From positions 1-41,408 of the forward strand of contig JAMDBX010000041.1 in assembly GCA_023487645.1 (NCBI GenBank): a stretch of DNA of 41,408 nucleotides, written 5' to 3'. The position numbers and the translations under genes were made by a program. Shown here in pieces: positions 32,386-39,435 of this stretch. Source of the stretch: Patescibacteria group bacterium. GTDB taxonomy: Bacteria; Patescibacteria; Microgenomatia; Daviesbacterales; UBA10151. Positions within the stretch are counted from its first letter, which is position 1. Each line of letters starts with the position of its first letter. Under the pieces are notes generated by a model, which saw only the letters and a list, made by a program, of their open reading frames with translations, was not told the DNA's origin and did not search any database.

Positions 32386-33897
32386 ATGTTTCCCCGAGTA
32401 ACTGCCTTTTTAGGTGTTATTTTATTTTCATTATTAATTTTACTAATTGGCTCAGCCAAAGCCGATGAAATTGATGATTTGCAAAAGCAAATTGATGAGT
32501 TGAATAAAGCCCGGGAAATGTCCATTGCTGCTACCAAACCTTTGGAGGGCCAGCTTGATTCCCTGCAGCGCCAATTAGCCCAAATCCAATCCAAACTGCA
32601 AAATTTAACTTACACTATCACCCAAAAAGAAAAAGATTTGCAAATCAGGGAAGATAAACTGGTGTTGCAGCAAGCATTGCTTTCTTCCCGGGTCCGCTCT
32701 TATTATATCCGCTCGTATTTGACCTCGCCTCTTTTGGTAATCTTGTCTCAAACAGGTTCGGGGGATATTTTTCGGGATTTAACTTACCGCCAGGCAGCTA
32801 CCAAGGAAGACCAGAGGGTCATCTCTTCAGTGACTGCCGATATGATGGATTTGTTAGTCCAAAAAGAAAAGCTGGAAAAAGACAAAGCCAGTCTGGCCCA
32901 GCTTCAGGTGCAGGTAGATAAAAACGCTACCTTTTTAAATGGGGAGATAAAAAAAGCCAAGGCTTACCAAGCTGATTTGTCGGGTAAAATTGCCGATTTG
33001 AGTGCCAAACAGCAGGCAATTTTAGCTGCCAAGTCGGGAAATTTTACTACCTCGGTGGGAGAGGTGCCTTTGGCCGATGACCCTAACTCCCGTCCGGACT
33101 ATAATCCCGGTTTTTCCCCGGCCTTTGCTATGTTTTCCTTTGGGGCTTATACCCACCGCAACGGCATGAGCCAGTACGGAGCCAAGGGCAGGGCTGAGGC
33201 CGGACAGAGCGCGGAACAGATTTTACAAGCTTATTACCCGGGAGCAAGTTTGAATAAAAGTTATGGCGAGTCGGGGAGTATTAATGTCGACGGTTACGGC
33301 TCGATGTCCTTTGAGGATGCCTACCTGATTGGTATTTACGAAATGCCTTCTTCTTTTCCGATGGAGGCTTTAAAAGCCCAAGCAGTAGCTGCTCGGACTT
33401 ATGCCGTCCGGTCCGGCGGGTCAATTTGTGCAACAGAGTCTTGTCAGGTTTTTAAGCCTGCTCCGGGGCGCAACGATAACTGGGTAAATGCCGTCAAAGC
33501 CACCCGCGGTTGGGTTTTGGAGGGCGGGTCTAATGCCCAATATTCTTCCACTACCGGAGGCTACGGTAACAACTCCGGTTGGGACACTAAATGCGGCTCT
33601 AAGGATTGCTGGCCTAACGATGCCTATGAAAAACTGGCCGGTTCCCCCTGGTTTTATAAAGGCTGGTACCGGGACCGCAATGGTAATTCCTGCGGCCGTT
33701 CGCACCCTTGGCTAAACCAGGAGGAGATGTCCGATATTTTAAACGTCTACCGGATTGACGGTAAATCCGGGGTGGACAACGGTAGGATTACTCCTGTCAC
33801 TACTTCCTGTTGGGGTGGCAATCCTTATTCCTTGGCAGAGGCGCGAGATTTAGCAAATTCCGTTGGCGGCGGAGCTGTTACTTCCGATTTTAAATAA
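32386..33897 (+). CDS. SpoIID/LytB-like wall protein with coiled coil (interrupted by in-frame TAA)
   Basis: 503 residues before a TAA at 33895. Signal peptide ~1-25; coiled coil ~26-215, as in wall-hydrolase regulators; SpoIID domain from ~245 (GMSQYGAKGRAEAGQSAEQIL, MEALKAQAVAARTYAV, STTGGYG). SpoIID proteins are lytic transglycosylases or their activators in peptidoglycan remodelling. The frame continues after the stop with a normal SpoIID C-terminus. The ATG is 8 nt after TAAAAT (32372-32377). Confidence 0.87.
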   Translation: MFPRVTAFLGVILFSLLILLIGSAKADEIDDLQKQIDELNKAREMSIAATKPLEGQLDSLQRQLAQIQSKLQNLTYTITQKEKDLQIREDKLVLQQALLSSRVRSYYIRSYLTSPLLVILSQTGSGDIFRDLTYRQAATKEDQRVISSVTADMMDLLVQKEKLEKDKASLAQLQVQVDKNATFLNGEIKKAKAYQADLSGKIADLSAKQQAILAAKSGNFTTSVGEVPLADDPNSRPDYNPGFSPAFAMFSFGAYTHRNGMSQYGAKGRAEAGQSAEQILQAYYPGASLNKSYGESGSINVDGYGSMSFEDAYLIGIYEMPSSFPMEALKAQAVAARTYAVRSGGSICATESCQVFKPAPGRNDNWVNAVKATRGWVLEGGSNAQYSSTTGGYGNNSGWDTKCGSKDCWPNDAYEKLAGSPWFYKGWYRDRNGNSCGRSHPWLNQEEMSDILNVYRIDGKSGVDNGRITPVTTSCWGGNPYSLAEARDLANSVGGGAVTSDFK

Positions 33898-34059
33898 AGC
33901 AACACTTTTTCTACTAACGGTTCGACAGCGAATGTCTCTTTTTCCACTAACCAGGGGACAGTTACTATCTCCGGGAGTGACTTTCAAACAATCTTTAATT
34001 TACGGGCTCCGGGTTATATCTCCATTAAATCTCCTTTATTTAACATTGAGAAAAAGTGA
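33898..34059 (+). pseudogene. detached C-terminus of the SpoIID-like protein
   Basis: In the same frame as the preceding gene, 53 codons encode beta-strand sequence ending FNLRAPGYISIKSPLFNIEK, the expected end of SpoIID domains, then TGA at 34057-34059. A single TAA separates it from the main gene. It is either a nonsense mutation, a base error, or readthrough. Confidence 0.6.
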
Positions 34060-34092
34060 ACTCTTGCCCCTTTTGTGCTATGATCGCGGATA

Positions 34093-34668
34093 ATGACACT
34101 CGGTTTTTTTCCGGCTATTTTTGATTGTCCCAGTAATATCCATTTTCTTGACCAAGAAGATAATGAGCATATCGAACTGATGGTACGCAAACACGGAATT
34201 ACCAACTTTCCCTGGATCTTTAATACCTTGGTGATTGCTGTTTTGCCAGTTGCTTTATTTAAAATCGGAATACCATCAGGGCTGGTTAAAATATCTCCGC
34301 TACCTTTTAATTTATTAGTCTCCACAATTGTCTTATGGTATTTGCTGGTTTTGGCCTATGCCCTGGAAAAGTTTTTATACTGGTATTTTAATATTTATAT
34401 TATTACTAACACCCACTTGATTGAGGTTAGTTTCGAAAATTTAATGAACCGTAACATTACCTCGGCTCGGCTGGATGACATCCAAAGTTCCAGCTCACAG
34501 ATTGCCGGCATTGTAGGCTCGCTTTTTAATTTTGGGAATGTTGTAATTGAAACTGCGGCTGAAAAACAAAGGATTAATTTTTTATCTATTCCCAAGCCCG
34601 ATTTTGTGGCTGAACGTATTGAGGATTTACAACAGGCCCAGGAAGGAGGAGGAAGCGATGTCTCTTGA
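34093..34668 (+). CDS. bacterial PH-domain membrane protein (YdbS/YdbT-like)
   Basis: 191 residues: a cytoplasmic N-terminus, two membrane helices (~42-64 and ~70-95), then a bacterial PH-like domain (IYIITNTHLIEVSFENLMNR, then ARLDDIQSSSSQIAG). This is the arrangement of DUF304/bPH_2 proteins. Role unknown, perhaps membrane stress. The downstream small gene overlaps its end by 11 bp. Confidence 0.8.
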   Translation: MTLGFFPAIFDCPSNIHFLDQEDNEHIELMVRKHGITNFPWIFNTLVIAVLPVALFKIGIPSGLVKISPLPFNLLVSTIVLWYLLVLAYALEKFLYWYFNIYIITNTHLIEVSFENLMNRNITSARLDDIQSSSSQIAGIVGSLFNFGNVVIETAAEKQRINFLSIPKPDFVAERIEDLQQAQEGGGSDVS

Positions 34669-34906
34669 GGGAAACCCCTTTATCTTTTCACTTTTTTCTA
34701 CCCAGGGAATTTTACTCTTGGGGAAATTTGGTGTCCTAACTTTAATTATTTTTTATTTTATTTTTAGCTTAATTATTGTCCGCCAGGTAAAACTGATGAC
34801 GGAGACTCTAATGACTGAAGTGACCCCGCTTTTGCGGGCTTTTGCTATTTTACATGCCGGGTTTGCCTTGGGGATTATAATTCTATTTATAGGTTACCTA
34901 TTTTGA
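34658..34906 (+). CDS. small two-helix membrane protein (DUF5657-like)
   Basis: 82 residues from the ATG at 34658, chosen because GGAGGAGG lies ~5 nt upstream. Two helices (~21-42 and ~60-80) flank VVRQVKLMTETLMTE-like sequence; the pattern recalls DUF5657 proteins of Patescibacteria, but I am unsure of the family. Overlaps and is probably co-translated with the PH-domain gene. Confidence 0.7.
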   Translation: MSLEGNPFIFSLFSTQGILLLGKFGVLTLIIFYFIFSLIIVRQVKLMTETLMTEVTPLLRAFAILHAGFALGIIILFIGYLF

Positions 34907-34967
34907 GCGGGAATATCGTATAACAAACTGTAAAGATGAGCGCTCGAAAGAACCTGTTTATTTTGAT

Positions 34968-36326
34968 ATGTTGAAAACAGCTAAAGTTGTTGGCCTCAAT
35001 TCAGACACTCAGGCTGCCCTAGCGCTTATATCCTGCCCTCAAGCGCAAATAGAATTGCGTCTTTTCACTGTGGTTTATTGTGATTTAGAAGACGCTTTCT
35101 CCCGGATCCGTCAAGCCCTATTTGAAGCTGAAAGTGTTTTTTATGCTTCTTCCCAGTCTTTGTCTGCCCGGTTGTCGGAAACACTGGAAGCTATCAGACA
35201 TTCATTGGACGATGCCCAGGATGCACAGGTAATTTTGGCGGCAACCGAAGAGGATGAATCAGGGACAGCCCTGTATCTTTTGGGCCAAGGAGCCGACTTG
35301 GAGGCTTACTTATTAAGAGGGGAGAAACGGACTGGCTTGGGTGATATGACCAACGAGCACCAGCTGATTTCCGGGATTTTGCAAAAGGGTGACCGGGTAA
35401 TTTTATCTACCAAAAGTTTAACTGATTTTCTGGGTGACCATCTCCAAAAGGTGGTTAATCTACCTCTGGAAAATTTAGAAGATGAAATTGCCCTGTATTT
35501 ACCCCAAGCCCAAATTTGTCCATTAGCAGCAATTTTTATTGAGGAGGAAAAACCTCAGGAAGAGGTTGTGGAGGAGGTCTTGCTCCCTCAAGAAAAAGCA
35601 GTCTCTTCCCACAGCTTTTCTTTGCCACCGGTGTTAAGTCGACAATCGCTAATTTCTTTACCGGGTAAGTTTATACCCCGTTCCCGTAAAACTTTTATGG
35701 TTTTAGCTATTGTCTTATTTATTCTTATCTCCGGGGGGATTATATTCAGTATAAAACACCAGCAGGGTGTCAAAACCCAAGACGACTTTACCAAATATTT
35801 CTTGGCGGCCCAGGACCAGTATCAAAAGGCGCAGTCTTTAAAGGATGCCGATACAAATACTTCCCTGCAAAGTTTTGTCCAAGCCCAGGATTTGCTGGCT
35901 CGGGCATTAAAAATAAATCCGCATGATTCCAAAGCTCTGGAGCTTCAAAAGCAGATAGATAATAGTTCCGGCGACATTCTTAAAATTTATCAGGTCAAGG
36001 ATTTTCCTCTTTGGTTGGATACGGATTTGGTGAAAAAAGGTTTTGTCCCCCAAGACCTTTCGTTGTCCCATGGCAAATTGTTGGTCTTGGATACTAATCA
36101 GGGCACTTTGGTTAATATTGATTTGGCAACCAAATCTCCGGACATTTTAGCCGGCCAGGATAAGCTGGGTGAGGCGAAGATAGCTTCACTCAACGGTAGC
36201 ACCGCCTGGGTTTTTTCCCAGGATAAAGGTTTACTGCGGATTGATACTACCGATAATACACTGACAACAGCTGTAAAACCTGACAGTGACTGGGGAAATA
36301 TTGTGGATTTTGCCAGTCCCAACTGA
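34968..36326 (+). CDS. PP2C-like / membrane / beta-propeller protein (interrupted by in-frame TGA)
   Basis: 452 residues before a TGA at 36324. Residues ~1-190 resemble the PP2C-like phosphatase fold seen in CPR proteins (GTALYLLGQGADLEAYLLR, DRVILSTKSLTDFLGDH), with metal ligands not clear. A membrane helix lies at ~240-262, a helical repeat-like region at ~270-335, and propeller-like strands follow. The frame continues after the TGA with more propeller sequence. Function unknown; may sense envelope state. Confidence 0.75.
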   Translation: MLKTAKVVGLNSDTQAALALISCPQAQIELRLFTVVYCDLEDAFSRIRQALFEAESVFYASSQSLSARLSETLEAIRHSLDDAQDAQVILAATEEDESGTALYLLGQGADLEAYLLRGEKRTGLGDMTNEHQLISGILQKGDRVILSTKSLTDFLGDHLQKVVNLPLENLEDEIALYLPQAQICPLAAIFIEEEKPQEEVVEEVLLPQEKAVSSHSFSLPPVLSRQSLISLPGKFIPRSRKTFMVLAIVLFILISGGIIFSIKHQQGVKTQDDFTKYFLAAQDQYQKAQSLKDADTNTSLQSFVQAQDLLARALKINPHDSKALELQKQIDNSSGDILKIYQVKDFPLWLDTDLVKKGFVPQDLSLSHGKLLVLDTNQGTLVNIDLATKSPDILAGQDKLGEAKIASLNGSTAWVFSQDKGLLRIDTTDNTLTTAVKPDSDWGNIVDFASPN

Positions 36327-36776
36327 ACCTTCTATCTTTTGGATGAATTTAAAAACCAAATTTGGAAATATATGCCGATCACCGCGGGTTATGCCGATAA
36401 ACGGGAATACTTAAGGCAGGATACCAAAGCCGATTTTGCGGGAGCCCGGCGGATGGAAATAGATTCTTCTATTTGGGTTTTAAAAAGAAATGAAATTATC
36501 AAATACACTCAAGGGGCACCGGACTTTTTCTCTTTAAGTGGTTTGGATAAACCAATTAAAGAGCCTAAAGCTCTGTTTGTCTCTGACCAAACGGATAATT
36601 TATATCTTTTAGACAGCGGTAATAACCGGCTGCTGGTTTTGGATAAAAAAGGTAATTATATAAGCCAGTACCAATCGGATCAGTTCGGTGAATTTTCTGA
36701 TTTGGTAGTTGATGAGGCTGGGAAAAAGGCTTATTTTCTCTCCGGCAGTAAGATTTTTCAGATGGATCTGCGCTAA
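36327..36776 (+). pseudogene. continuation of the propeller protein after an in-frame TGA
   Basis: Same frame as the preceding gene. 149 codons encode TFYLLDEFKNQIWKYMP and further YWTD/NHL-like blades (LYLLDSGNNRLLVLDKKGNY), ending in TAA. A TTG at 36339 could start an independent short protein, but the blade structure argues for one original gene of ~602 residues. Confidence 0.65.
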
Positions 36777-36852
36777 GTGCATTTAAAAACTTCATGTTAT
36801 ACGTTATTATCTACTCATGCGTATCGTAAATGAGCGCAGCTTTTGACCTAAT

Positions 36853-37293
36853 ATGAAGATTGTCAACAAAAAAGTTTTACATGAATATCATATTATAGAG
36901 TCCCTGGAAGCAGGGATTCAGCTTTTGGGGTCGGAGGTCAAATCCATCCGTTCCGGCCGGATTGAGTTGGGCCAGTCTTTTGCTAAAATCATGGGCGATG
37001 AGGCTTTTTTAATTAATGCCAATATTCCTCCTTACCAAAATGCCTCCATTAGAAATTACGACCCTGCCCGTACCCGGCGGCTGCTTTTGCACAAATCCCA
37101 AATTCAAAGTTTAATAGGCAAGCTTTCTTCCCAGCATCTGACTCTGGTTCCGGTAGCCATTTACGATAAACATAATCTGATTAAGGTTCAGTTGGGACTG
37201 GCAAAATCCAAAAAAGAGGTGGATAAAAGAAAAATAATCAAAGAACGGGATCACTTACGCCGCGTTGAGCAAGAACTAAGAGGAAAAGAATAA
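36853..37293 (+). CDS. smpB: SsrA-binding protein SmpB
   Basis: Binds tmRNA and brings it to stalled ribosomes. The 146 residues show the family landmarks: KVLHEYHIIESLEAGIQLLG, GSEVKSIRSGR, the RTRRLLLHKSQI stretch, and a basic C-terminal tail (KSKKEVDKRKIIKERDH). The tmRNA gene lies just downstream on the opposite strand. Confidence 0.96.
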   Translation: MKIVNKKVLHEYHIIESLEAGIQLLGSEVKSIRSGRIELGQSFAKIMGDEAFLINANIPPYQNASIRNYDPARTRRLLLHKSQIQSLIGKLSSQHLTLVPVAIYDKHNLIKVQLGLAKSKKEVDKRKIIKERDHLRRVEQELRGKE

Positions 37294-37362
37294 AGGGCTT
37301 GCCCTGAGCGAGTCTTCGATCCTGAGGTCCTCAGACCGAAGGGTAAAGCGAGTCGAATGGGT
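37294..37362. repeat. palindromic intergenic element between smpB and ssrA
   Basis: Contains GGGCTTGCCC, CTGAGG-T-CCTCAG and two direct GCGAGTC copies, like common intergenic REP-type elements. On the minus strand AGGGCAAGCCCT followed by TTATTCTTTT could serve as the ssrA terminator. Confidence 0.4.
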
Positions 37363-37758
37363 GGAGACGAGGGCAGTGAGCCCTGTGCGAATTTACAAAA
37401 TAAAAACTTCTACAAGCTTAGCTAGTATATTTTTAAGTGTTGACCGTAACCTACTAGCAGGAAGTTCAACACTTGATTGAATTGTCTTTAAAAGCTGCGG
37501 ATCAACCAACACCACAACTTTTGCAATCTGACTTTGTATTTACCCTAGGGATTGCGCCAGATGGACATTACCCCAAGATACCCTTATGCTGCAAGAGCGT
37601 ATTGTGGTGTATTTAATACACCAAGCGCACATGCCTGCATTTGGGATGCAAGGTTTTTTGCCTTAGCATTTATTTTTTGAAACCATATTTAACGAATTAA
37701 GGTTTCCTTTTCGGCTTGCAGTTTTTAAAGTGCTGGTCCGTCGAATCTGTACGTCCCC
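37362..37758 (-). ncRNA. ssrA: transfer-messenger RNA (tmRNA)
   Basis: Rescues stalled ribosomes with SmpB. The 5' end reads GGGGACG...AGATTCGACGG and GCAAGCCGA, the conserved tRNA-like start. Near the 3' end is TAAGCTTGTAGAAG, and the acceptor strand CGTCTCC pairs with GGGGACG with one G-U. The tag reading frame ends in YALAA then TAA (stop 37584-37586); the resume codon is probably GCA or GCT near 37661-37667, giving a 25-27-residue tag. The T-arm is unusual: 4-5 bp with loop CTCACTG instead of TTCAANY. Length ~397 nt is normal. Confidence 0.9.
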
Positions 37759-37767
37759 GTGTGTTGT

Positions 37768-37796
37768 ATTTTAGCAAAATTAAGGCGTAATATCAA
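37768..37796 (-). promoter_or_regulatory. ssrA promoter
   Basis: -35 TTGATA (37791-37796), 17-bp spacer, -10 TAAAAT (37768-37773) on the minus strand, 9 nt before the mature tmRNA 5' end. Confidence 0.65.
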
Positions 37797-37801
37797 CTTT
37801 A

Positions 37802-38488
37802 GTGAAACTTTTAGATTTAATTTTCCCAAAATTTTGTGTTGGTTGCCATAAGTGGGGAACATACCTTTGCTCTTCTTGTATTAACCACATCACTCAAAAT
37901 GAACTGATCTGTCCGATTTGTACCCGGCCGGCAATTGGTGGTGCTGTCCATCCTTTATGTAAAAGAAAGTGTGGTTTGGATGGTTTATGGAGTTTGGGTA
38001 GTTATCGGGGGGTGATGCAAAAAGCCATCAAAAAGTTAAAATACCGGTTTGTCACGGATTTGGCTGAGGTGCTAACTAATTTGATGATTGAATATTGGGC
38101 CCGCTATGAAGCCCAATTTTTAGAAGAGATAAAAAAGGATCGGGGGGAGGGTTGGGTCATTGTCCCGGTACCGCTTCACCCCAAAAGGCAAAAGTATCGT
38201 GGTTTTAACCAGTCGGCCCTTTTAGGACAACTGTTATCCAAAAAGTTAGGTTTAGGTTATCAGGACGTCTTAAAACGTCTTCGTTATACCAAACCCCAAG
38301 CCCAGCTTTCGGGAGCTGAAAGAAGAAAAAACCTTAAAAATGTCTTTGCTTTAGCTAATTCCTCTCTATCTTCAAATATTTTGTTAATTGATGATGTCTG
38401 GACTACCGGTTCAACTTTAAAAGAATGCTGCTATGTTTTAAAAAGAGGTGGAGCTAAAAAAGTTTGGGCAATAACTTTGGCGAGATAA
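37802..38488 (+). CDS. comF: ComF-family phosphoribosyltransferase-like protein
   Basis: 228 residues. Two N-terminal Cys clusters (CVGC...CSSC and CPIC...CKRKC) form the ComF zinc region. The phosphoribosyltransferase domain follows, with the PRPP loop LLIDDVWTTGST near 195-206 and VPVPLHPKRQKYRGFNQS around 122-139. ComF proteins support DNA uptake (natural competence). Start is GTG at 37802, with no ATG nearby. Confidence 0.9.
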   Translation: MKLLDLIFPKFCVGCHKWGTYLCSSCINHITQNELICPICTRPAIGGAVHPLCKRKCGLDGLWSLGSYRGVMQKAIKKLKYRFVTDLAEVLTNLMIEYWARYEAQFLEEIKKDRGEGWVIVPVPLHPKRQKYRGFNQSALLGQLLSKKLGLGYQDVLKRLRYTKPQAQLSGAERRKNLKNVFALANSSLSSNILLIDDVWTTGSTLKECCYVLKRGGAKKVWAITLAR

Positions 38489-38502
38489 AAAGAGTGATAG
38501 GC

Positions 38503-38565
38503 GGACCGTGTCCGCTGAAACCCGATCGAAGCCCTCCTTCGCCCTTTGGCTTCGGCGGGTGAAAG
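38503..38565 (-). terminator. palindromic region and likely tRNA-Ser terminator
   Basis: On the minus strand a CCGAAGCC/GGCTTCG hairpin is followed by GCGGAC-ACG-GTCCGC and a T-rich stretch. It lies in the convergent spacer between tRNA-Ser and comF and resembles other intergenic palindromes in the window. Confidence 0.4.
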
Positions 38566-38653
38566 CGGAGGCGGTAGGATTCGAACCTACGGTGGGCTTT
38601 CACCCACATTGGTTTTCAAGACCAACCTGATAAACCACTCCAAGCACGCCTCC
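38566..38653 (-). tRNA. tRNA-Ser (anticodon UGA)
   Basis: 88 nt. Acceptor GGAGGCG/CGCCTCC with discriminator G, as expected for serine; anticodon loop CTTGAAA (TGA) on stem TTGGT/ACCAA; a long variable arm (GTGGGTGAAAGCCCAC), the class II hallmark; T-arm GTAGG-TTCGAAT-CCTAC. CCA is not encoded. Confidence 0.97.
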
Positions 38654-38656
38654 TCA

Positions 38657-39139
38657 TTAGCCTGCTAAATTATAACCCTTTAGCCAACTTTTTTCCAAAA
38701 GATGTTCCTCGAAATGGCAGTTAGGACAAATTAATTCTAAATTATCCAAATTATTATTTTTTCGATTCCTGTCTTTGTGGTGAATTTGCAGAATCTCGAT
38801 CTTTGAATACTCACATTTAGCACATTTATTTATCCGATTGTTAAGTAACCTTAATTTTAATCCTTTAAAAGAGACGACCTTATCTCTAGGCCTCCTACCT
38901 AAATACTTAATACCTGACCGATGTTTATTTGCACAAGCTCTACTACAAGTTTTCTTGTTAAAGTGCGCCATGATTGGTTTACTACAAACTAAACAAGGGT
39001 GCTCTCTTCTAACGGATTTTCCATAACAATTCATACTGCAAAACACATGCCCATGACTTTTTCTAACCTCGGATGGCTTTCTGTAAACGGGTTTATTACA
39101 AACCTGACAGCGAGTGTTGAGATGTCGAAGATAGGGCAT
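38657..39139 (-). CDS. HNH endonuclease with zinc-finger N-terminus
   Basis: 160 residues. The N-terminal half has four Cys pairs (CQVC, CSMNC, CLVC, CSRAC) suggesting two zinc fingers for DNA recognition. The C-terminal HNH motif is clear: CAKC, LQIHHKDRNRKNNNLDNLEL, then CPNCH. It ends 3 nt before the tRNA-Ser gene on the same strand, so it may share its transcript. A free-standing homing-type nuclease of a mobile element is likely. Confidence 0.87.
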   Translation of the reverse strand: MPYLRHLNTRCQVCNKPVYRKPSEVRKSHGHVFCSMNCYGKSVRREHPCLVCSKPIMAHFNKKTCSRACANKHRSGIKYLGRRPRDKVVSFKGLKLRLLNNRINKCAKCEYSKIEILQIHHKDRNRKNNNLDNLELICPNCHFEEHLLEKSWLKGYNLAG

Positions 39140-39145
39140 GATTTA

Positions 39146-39174
39146 AATGTATCTCTTCGGGTTTTATTTGTAAA
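39146..39174 (-). promoter_or_regulatory. promoter of the HNH gene (and possibly tRNA-Ser)
   Basis: -35 TTTACA (39169-39174), 17-bp spacer, -10 TACATT (39146-39151), 6 nt before the ATG. Confidence 0.55.
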
Positions 39175-39347
39175 GATATATCTTGAGGATTAATGTGCGG
39201 GCTAAATGGGATAATTTTCGATTAACAAACTGGCTAGACGAATTAGATTATCCCGAGTTAATCCTATTGCAAACCCAACAAATGCTGGCTTTGCCTGCCT
39301 AATTATCTCACAAATTGGCAGTTGAAGTAAGGATCCTATTGTGGTAA

Positions 39348-39353
39348 TATAAT
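39348..39353 (+). promoter_or_regulatory. -10 box of the structured RNA
   Basis: Perfect TATAAT ending 7 nt before the first base of the RNA at 39361. A possible -35 (TTGAAG, 39322-39327) has a long 20-bp spacer. Confidence 0.5.
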
Positions 39354-39360
39354 TACTATT

Positions 39361-39432
39361 GAGCTCTCTGTAAGTGAAAGCAGGCTTAATGCCTTGCGTG
39401 AGGAAACTCACCTAGCTTATAGGGGGCTTTAT
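39361..39432 (+). ncRNA. compact three-way-junction RNA beside DUF3800 gene
   Basis: A ~70-nt RNA fold read from the sequence. P1: 13 continuous pairs including G-U, 39362-39374 with 39416-39428. P2: GCAGGC/GCCTTGC, loop TTAAT (39380-39397). P3: GTGAG-GAAA-CTCAC (39398-39411), stacked directly on P2 with no linker. Junction strands are TGAAA and CTAG. P1 runs into TTTATTTTTT, so it also works as a terminator. It does not match tRNA, SRP, 6S, purine or hammerhead RNAs I know. It is tail-to-tail with the DUF3800 gene. Confidence 0.7.
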
Positions 39433-39435
39433 TTT

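Noticed and set aside
36324..36326. UGA read as Gly, as in Gracilibacteria or Absconditabacteria
   Set aside because: UGA ends several genes in ATGA overlaps (25095, 27870, 28211, 32100), so it is a normal stop here. The neighbouring interrupted gene has TAA instead.
38657..39139. IscB/HEARO-type RNA-guided nuclease for the HNH gene
   Set aside because: The protein is only 160 residues with zinc-finger pairs and no RuvC motifs. The structured RNA is ~70 nt and does not resemble the long HEARO RNA.
39202..39411. 69-codon minus-strand frame upstream of the HNH gene
   Set aside because: It runs antisense through the structured RNA and lacks a good start signal. The last ~40 codons look protein-like, so a gene remnant is possible but unsupported.
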